Source: Actinomycetota bacterium (GTDB taxonomy: Bacteria; Actinomycetota; Acidimicrobiia; Acidimicrobiales; JAHWLA01). Taken from it: DNA of 6,755 nucleotides. Made by a program: the position numbers and the translations under genes. Position 1 is the stretch's first letter. Each line of letters starts with the position of its first letter. The stretch is taken from the NCBI GenBank assembly GCA_019347595.1, contig JAHWLA010000158.1, positions 1-6,755 on the forward strand, written 5' to 3'. This document shows positions 1-6,755 of the stretch, in pieces. Under the pieces are notes generated by a model that saw nothing but the letters and a program-made list of their open reading frames with translations, made no database searches and was not told the DNA's origin.

Positions 1-967
1 GCGACTCCTGCGCCGGCTCGGCGTCGGCGCCGCGGCCCGCGGCGATCTCGTCCTCCACCGTCTCGTCGGTCGGCGTGCCCGCCACCCGCACGAAGCCGGG
101 GAGCGCCAGCTCGATCCCCCGGCGGGGCGGGTCGAGCGCCTGCACCACGAACGTCCGCACCTCGCCCTTGCGCAGCGCGTCGCGCGCCGCCCGCGGCGGC
201 GGGTCCCCCATGGCGCTGAGGGGGATGTAGCACCGCGCCTCGCCCACGCGAACGAAGGCGCCATGCGACGAGAACGTGTCGACCTCGCCCTCCACCTCGC
301 CGCCCGGCTTGTGGTCGGCGACGAACTGGATGAACGGCAGCGGCTCGTTGACCGGCTCGGCGGGCGGCGCGCTACCCCCGCTCGAACGGCGACGGCGCCG
401 GCGTCGTGCCGATGTCGACTCCGGCTCGACCGCCTCGTCGGTGGCCACGGCGATCGCCTTCTCCACCTTCTTGGAGCGGGCAGCCTCGATCTTGGGCGAC
501 CCCCGCTTGGCCCGCTTCGCCTCCGACACCGCCATCCGGCTCTTGGGCCCGCGCACCGGCGTGCGGGGCGTGAAAATCCACCCCACACCGGGCACCGGCT
601 TGCCCCCTATGAGCCGGCCGTTGTTGAACAGCCACTCGTGCTCCCCGTGGAACTCCTGGAAGGAGTCGTTGGACAGCACTGTGGCGCCCACCTTGTCGGC
701 GATGCGCAAGAGGAAGGCGTCGCCGCGGCCGATGGCGCCGGCAGGCGGGGACACGATCTCGTTGTGGGCCACGGCGTCGTCGAAGGCACGCCGTTCGGAC
801 TCGTCGATGCGGTGGCCGAAGGTGGCGTCCACCACGACGATGACCTCGTCGTCGGGGAACTCCTTCTGGTACTCCGCCACCGCCTCGACCAGTTGGCCGA
901 GGCTGGGCATGGAGCGTCCTTCGGTTGCGATGTTCGAGCCGTCGACGACGACGCTGCGGGCAGACAC
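1..967 (-). CDS. NYN/PIN-fold (Zc3h12a-like) ribonuclease with C-terminal S1 domain, 3' end outside window
   Basis: Probable RNA endonuclease acting on cytoplasmic RNA. The frame starts at GTG 967-965 and stays open to position 1 (322 codons visible). An in-frame TAA 15 bases upstream makes this GTG the first possible start; the next ATG (residue 20) would delete the first catalytic motif. Residues about 5-135 form a NYN/PIN nuclease domain: VVVDGSN (Asp9, Asn12), a VVVDATF strand (Asp47), GRGDAFLLRIADK (Asp83) and LSNDSFQEF (Asp101). These parallel the DGSN, DD and SND catalytic motifs of the MCPIP1/Zc3h12a NYN domain, although the DD pair reads GD here. A Lys/Arg-rich linker follows (about 150-195, with seven consecutive Arg at 188-194). 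Residues about 222-292 look like an S1 RNA-binding fold (GGEVEGEV, HGAFVRV, CYIPLSAM, GIELALPGF). The tail after that is acidic and is cut by the window edge. The gene is transcribed divergently from the HAD gene. Domain calls rest on motif reading only; the RNA target is unknown. Confidence 0.82.
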   Translation of the reverse strand, partial: MSARSVVVDGSNIATEGRSMPSLGQLVEAVAEYQKEFPDDEVIVVVDATFGHRIDESERRAFDDAVAHNEIVSPPAGAIGRGDAFLLRIADKVGATVLSNDSFQEFHGEHEWLFNNGRLIGGKPVPGVGWIFTPRTPVRGPKSRMAVSEAKRAKRGSPKIEAARSKKVEKAIAVATDEAVEPESTSARRRRRRRSSGGSAPPAEPVNEPLPFIQFVADHKPGGEVEGEVDTFSSHGAFVRVGEARCYIPLSAMGDPPPRAARDALRKGEVRTFVVQALDPPRRGIELALPGFVRVAGTPTDETVEDEIAAGRGADAEPAQES

Positions 968-976
968 GGTGCACGA

Positions 977-982
977 ACATTA
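977..982 (-). promoter_or_regulatory. Candidate -10 box for the NYN-S1 gene
   Basis: Read on the minus strand, the sequence is TAATGT, a TANNNT-type -10 element, ending 9 bases before the GTG start at 967. Transcription would begin within a few bases of the start codon. No convincing -35 (TAGGGA at 1005-1000 is a weak match) and no Shine-Dalgarno sequence at normal distance are visible. This is inference from spacing. Confidence 0.3.
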
Positions 983-1003
983 AGCCAACCGCGCCACCCT
1001 CCC

Positions 1004-1009
1004 TAGGAT
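1004..1009 (+). promoter_or_regulatory. Candidate -10 box (TAGGAT) for the HAD/oxidase operon
   Basis: TAGGAT is followed by exactly six bases and then the GTG start at 1016. In actinobacteria this geometry is typical of a leaderless transcript whose first base is the start codon. The same bases include AGG 8 bases before the GTG, so a conventional Shine-Dalgarno reading is also possible. The region where a -35 would lie (about 980-986, TTAAGCC) overlaps the candidate -10 of the divergent NYN-S1 gene. Confidence 0.45.
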
Positions 1010-1015
1010 GCCGCC

Positions 1016-1633
1016 GTGATCAAGGCCGTTCTGTGGGACTTCGGGGGCGTCATCCTGTCGAGTCCGTTGGAGGCGATGCGCCGCTACGAGGCCGAAGCGG
1101 GACTCCCCGCCGACTTCGTCGCGTCGGTCATCGCCAACGATCCGCACGCCAACGCTTGGGCGCGTCTGGAGCGCAACGAGGTCGCTATCGACGAGTTCTG
1201 CGACCTGTTCGAAGCCGAGACGCTGGCCGCCGGCTACAGGGTCGACGCCCGCTCCATTCTCGGCGGTTTGGTGGGCGACCTGCGCCCGCAGGTTGTCGAA
1301 GCGGTGAAACGGTGCAAGGAGCGGCTCAAGATCGGGCTGCTCACCAACAACTTCGCCTGGGGAGACGGCCCCGAGGAGATCCGCGACGTCGTCGCCCTCT
1401 TCGACGTCGTGGTGGAGTCGAGCAAGGTCGGCGTGCGAAAGCCGGAGCCGCGCTTCTACGAGCTGGCGTGCGAGCTGCTCGCCATCGAGCCGAACGAGGC
1501 GGTGTTCCTCGACGACCTCGGCGTCAACCTCAAGGCGGCCCGCGCCATGGGCATGACGACGATCAAGGTGAGCGACCCCGACGAGGCACTGGCGGGGCTG
1601 GAGCGCGTCGTCGGGTTCCCTGTGCGAACCTGA
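1016..1633 (+). CDS. HAD-family hydrolase (epoxide-hydrolase N-terminal-like phosphatase subgroup)
   Basis: 205-residue soluble HAD-superfamily protein, expected to hydrolyse a phosphate ester; the substrate cannot be told from the sequence. Motif I is LWDFGGVIL with nucleophile Asp8. The position two residues later, usually the general acid/base Asp, is Gly10, as in the many DFGGV-type members of this subgroup. Motif II is LLTNN (Thr110), motif III lies in VGVRKPEPRFY (Lys142), and motif IV is FLDD (Asp166, Asp167) followed by the usual NLKAARAMGM helix. The helical cap lies between motifs I and II (about 15-90), which indicates a type C1 cap. The length matches the family. The start is GTG 1016; the ATG at 1008 is out of frame and meets a stop at once. 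The stop is 5 bases before the FAD oxidase gene, so the two are very likely co-transcribed. The loss of the second Asp means phosphatase activity should not be taken for granted. Confidence 0.85.
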   Translation: MIKAVLWDFGGVILSSPLEAMRRYEAEAGLPADFVASVIANDPHANAWARLERNEVAIDEFCDLFEAETLAAGYRVDARSILGGLVGDLRPQVVEAVKRCKERLKIGLLTNNFAWGDGPEEIRDVVALFDVVVESSKVGVRKPEPRFYELACELLAIEPNEAVFLDDLGVNLKAARAMGMTTIKVSDPDEALAGLERVVGFPVRT

Positions 1634-1638
1634 CAGCC

Positions 1639-2685
1639 ATGAGGCGCTGCGATGTGATCGTGGTGGGCGCCGGGGTCGTGGGGACGGCGTTGGCATGGGA
1701 GCTGTCGCGACGCGGCCGCCATGTCGTGACGCTCGAGCGCTTCGAGTACCTCCACACGCGCGGCAGCTCGCACGGGGCCACCCGCGGGTTCCGCCTCGCC
1801 GACCGCGACGCCGCGCTGGTGGCGTCGGCCCGTCGGTCGCTGCCGCTGTGGCGCGAGCTGGAGGACGACAGCGGCGTGCAGGTGCTCACCCAGACGGGCA
1901 GCGTCGACCACGGCGACGGCGACGAGCTGCGGGCGGTCGCCGCGGCACTCGACACCGAGGGCGTCGCCTACGACGTGCTCACCGCCGAGGCGGCCCACGA
2001 GCGGTGGCCCGGGATGCGCTTCGCAGGCCCGGTGCTGTACCAGCCCGACGGCGGGCGGCTGTTGGCGGAGGAAGCACTGAAGGCGTACACCACAGCGGCC
2101 GCCGCCCACGGTGCCGAGGTGTACTACCAGCAGCCGGTCCTCTCCATCGAGGAGGTGGAGGGCGAGGGCGTGGTCGCCATCACCGACTTCGACGAGTACA
2201 TCGGCCGCGTCGTCGTGGTGGCGGCCGGCGCCTGGGCCCCAGCAGTTCTCGACGAGGTAGCGCCCGCCCCGCCTATCACTGTCACCCAGGAGCAGGTCTT
2301 CCACTTCCTCCCCCGCACAGACGGCATGGAGTGGCCGTGCTTCGCCCACTACGGCGAGCCGATCGTCTACGGGTTGGAGACGCCCGAGGAGGGCGTGAAG
2401 GTGGCCGAGCACCGCACCGGCGCCGTGGTCGACCCCGATCAGCGCAACAGCGAGATCGACCCGGCCGGCGAAGAACGGGTAGTGCGCTACGTCGAGCAGT
2501 GGCTGCCCGGCCTGGAGACGTGGGCCACCACGGCGACCACGTGCCTCTACGCCACCGCGCCGGAGGAGCGCTTCTCCATCAAGCGCCACGGGTCGATCGT
2601 GGTGGCCGCCGGGTTCTCGGGCCACGGGTTCAAGCACGCCCCCGCCGTGGCGCGGACGCTGGCCGAGCTGGCGCTGACCCCGTAA
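1639..2685 (+). CDS. FAD-dependent amine oxidase, monomeric sarcosine oxidase / N-methyltryptophan oxidase (SolA) family
   Basis: 348-residue flavoprotein of the DAO/MSOX family, which oxidises secondary or N-methyl amino acids with O2 to release H2O2 and an aldehyde. The N-terminal FAD-binding motif is VVGAGVVGTALAWEL (GAGVVG at 10-15) with Glu33 at the end of strand 2. Active-site positions known from Bacillus MSOX have clear counterparts: GSSHG (42-46), Thr48, Arg49 and Arg52, Lys254 and His258 (GVKVAEH), and Lys332 in GFSGHGFK. Cys302 in TTCLYATAPEERF aligns with the cysteine that binds FAD covalently in MSOX, so covalent flavin is expected. The protein stops just after LAELALTP and so lacks the roughly 30-residue C-terminal tail of typical 375-390-residue members. 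No Shine-Dalgarno site is visible; translation probably couples to the HAD gene, whose stop lies 5 bases upstream. The family call is strong. The substrate (sarcosine, another N-methyl amino acid or a cyclic imino acid) is open, and no glycine-betaine catabolic genes are in view. Confidence 0.87.
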   Translation: MRRCDVIVVGAGVVGTALAWELSRRGRHVVTLERFEYLHTRGSSHGATRGFRLADRDAALVASARRSLPLWRELEDDSGVQVLTQTGSVDHGDGDELRAVAAALDTEGVAYDVLTAEAAHERWPGMRFAGPVLYQPDGGRLLAEEALKAYTTAAAAHGAEVYYQQPVLSIEEVEGEGVVAITDFDEYIGRVVVVAAGAWAPAVLDEVAPAPPITVTQEQVFHFLPRTDGMEWPCFAHYGEPIVYGLETPEEGVKVAEHRTGAVVDPDQRNSEIDPAGEERVVRYVEQWLPGLETWATTATTCLYATAPEERFSIKRHGSIVVAAGFSGHGFKHAPAVARTLAELALTP

Positions 2686-2691
2686 CGGCCC

Positions 2692-2711
2692 CCCGCTTCT
2701 GGCAGAACGGG
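2692..2711. terminator. Hairpin between convergent genes, probable bidirectional terminator
   Basis: The arms CCCG-TTCT (2692-2695, 2697-2700) and AGAA-CGGG (2704-2711) pair in eight base pairs with one bulged C at 2696 and a GGC loop (2701-2703). The hairpin fills the 30-base gap between the oxidase stop (2685) and the kgd stop (2716), where both transcripts need to end. No T-tract follows on either strand, which is common in high-GC actinobacteria, so termination strength is uncertain. Confidence 0.5.
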
Positions 2712-2715
2712 TAGG

Positions 2716-6342
<3,627 letters not shown>

Positions 6343-6352
6343 CGCACCGTAG

Positions 6353-6358
6353 ATCCTA
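6353..6358 (-). promoter_or_regulatory. Candidate -10 box (TAGGAT) for kgd
   Basis: On the minus strand TAGGAT ends 10 bases before the kgd ATG at 6342, giving an expected 5' leader of only about 0-4 bases. The hexamer is identical to the one in front of the HAD gene. A purine-rich GGAGGAGG lies much too far upstream (about 26 bases) to act as a Shine-Dalgarno sequence for this ATG, and no start codon lies at a suitable distance from it. No good -35 is visible. Confidence 0.4.
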
Positions 6359-6390
6359 CCGGCCGCCTCCTCCCTCGATTCCCCGTCCGA

Positions 6391-6436
6391 TCTCGTACGC
6401 GAAACCGGCGCATGGCTCGCTGTCCCGCGTACGAGA
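6391..6436. repeat. Perfect 11-base inverted repeat in the kgd-ettA divergent region, candidate operator
   Basis: TCTCGTACGCG (6391-6401) and CGCGTACGAGA (6426-6436) are exact reverse complements separated by 24 bases. Each arm contains the self-complementary hexamer CGTACG, with core centres 34 bases apart. The pair sits 48 bases upstream of the kgd start and 40 bases upstream of the ettA start, where a regulator could act on both promoters. It could be two binding sites for a dimeric transcription factor or, if transcribed, an 11-base-pair stem with a 24-base loop. I recognise no known regulator for this sequence. Confidence 0.6.
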
Positions 6437-6462
6437 AGGAGTGGGAGGGGCGGCGGTGCCAC

Positions 6463-6468
6463 TACCGT
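6463..6468 (+). promoter_or_regulatory. Candidate -10 box (TACCGT) for ettA
   Basis: TACCGT fits TANNNT and ends 8 bases before the ettA ATG at 6477, leaving room for only a very short or no leader. The only purine-rich stretch (GGGAGGGG, 6443-6450) is about 26 bases from the ATG, too far for a Shine-Dalgarno site. No clear -35 is seen. This is the weakest of the four promoter calls that have a TANNNT box. Confidence 0.3.
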
Positions 6469-6476
6469 CGAGACCC

Positions 6477-6755
6477 ATGGCCCCGCAGTTCATCTTCACC
6501 ATGCGCGACCTCCGACGGTTCTACCCGCCGGACCGGGAGGTGCTGAAGGGCATCAACATCTCGATGTACCCCGGCGCCAAGATCGGGGTGATCGGCGCCA
6601 ACGGCTCGGGGAAATCCTCGCTGCTGAAGATCATGGCGGGCGAGGACGACGGCTACACCGGCGAGGCCCGGCTGACCCCCGGCTTCACCGTCGGCCACCT
6701 GGCCCAGGAGCCCCGCCTCGACCCCACCAAGACGGTGCTCGGCAACGTGGAGGAC
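6477..6755 (+). CDS. ettA: EttA-type ABC-F translation factor (energy-dependent translational throttle), 3' end outside window
   Basis: The first 93 codons of an ABC-F ATPase. EttA binds the ribosomal E site and restrains or permits the first elongation steps according to the ATP/ADP ratio. The N-terminus MAPQFIFTMRDLRRFYPP matches the conserved EttA opening (MAQF-Y-TM in E. coli). The first nucleotide-binding domain follows: LKGINISMYPGAKIGVIG, then Walker A GANGSGKSS (residues 40-48) and LLKIMAGEDDGYTGEARL, then HLAQEPRLDPTKTVLGNVE, which includes the Q-loop glutamine. There is no transmembrane segment, as expected for ABC-F proteins. The start is ATG 6477. Signature motif, Walker B, the interdomain P-site tRNA-interaction linker and the second ATPase domain all lie beyond the window. 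It is divergent from kgd across 134 bases. Other ABC-F subfamilies are possible, but the GAKIGVIG and QEP...TVLGNVE pattern is specific enough to favour EttA. Confidence 0.9.
   Translation, partial: MAPQFIFTMRDLRRFYPPDREVLKGINISMYPGAKIGVIGANGSGKSSLLKIMAGEDDGYTGEARLTPGFTVGHLAQEPRLDPTKTVLGNVED

Noticed and set aside
372..980. A minus-strand frame starting at ATG 980, overlapping the NYN-S1 gene.
   Set aside because: It gives an Arg-rich product without motifs. The frame starting at GTG 967 contains the conserved nuclease and S1 motifs and is the real gene.
925..1638. Possible N-terminal extension of the FAD oxidase frame back to 925.
   Set aside because: The extension crosses the whole HAD gene in another frame and is Arg-rich. 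The Rossmann motif begins a few residues after ATG 1639, the normal position for this family.
1456..2637. Minus-strand frame of 393 codons opposite the oxidase gene.
   Set aside because: It is a shadow of a clearly conserved flavoprotein, with low-complexity composition and no recognisable domain.
2671..2714. A one-base frameshift at the oxidase end that would add a short tail (DPVTAPRFWQNG).
   Set aside because: The extra residues are too few to restore the family's tail and cover the terminator hairpin. Without homologues to compare there is no support for an error.
6343..6462. Longer Kgd N-terminus from ATG 6462.
   Set aside because: The added 40 residues are not like Kgd N-termini, would place coding sequence over the inverted repeat and the candidate promoter, and would leave only 14 bases before ettA.
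6412..6546. Possible upstream small ORF (MARCPAYEKEW...) overlapping the start of ettA.
   Set aside because: It has no Shine-Dalgarno site or promoter of its own, starts between the inverted-repeat arms, and runs out of frame into ettA. It is most likely chance.

Overview
This GC-rich window carries four complete or near-complete genes and one clipped gene, packed with almost no spare DNA. The strongest taxonomic marker is the 1208-residue fused 2-oxoglutarate decarboxylase/dehydrogenase (Kgd type, an E2-like domain joined to an E1 domain), an architecture typical of Actinomycetota. Very high GC, G/C-ending codons, GTG starts, and TANNNT boxes close to starts without well-placed Shine-Dalgarno sites fit the same phylum. 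An Acidimicrobiia-like lineage is my guess from the general look of the proteins; I could not test it.

Layout from left to right. Positions 967 to 1 (minus) encode an RNase-like NYN/PIN domain protein with a C-terminal S1 RNA-binding domain, cut off by the left edge. Its GTG start was fixed by reading the frame by eye. A 48-base divergent gap follows. A plus-strand pair comes next: a HAD-family phosphatase-like protein (1016-1633) and, 5 bases later, an FAD-dependent amine oxidase of the monomeric sarcosine oxidase type (1639-2685). The oxidase converges on kgd (6342-2716, minus) with 30 bases between the stops, and that gap holds a good hairpin. A 134-base divergent region (6343-6476) separates kgd from the start of ettA, an ABC-F translation factor cut off by the right edge (6477-6755). 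This region holds a perfect 11-base inverted repeat.

Functionally, kgd belongs to the TCA cycle at the 2-oxoglutarate node, and EttA couples translation to the ATP/ADP ratio. The NYN-S1 protein is a probable RNA-processing or RNA-decay enzyme. The HAD/oxidase pair looks like a small catabolic operon with unknown substrates. Most of the window is ordinary chromosomal housekeeping, and I see no defence system, mobile element, CRISPR array or RNA gene. The points most worth a second look are the NYN-S1 domain combination, the inverted repeat shared by kgd and ettA, the leaderless-style promoters, and the short C-terminus of the oxidase.
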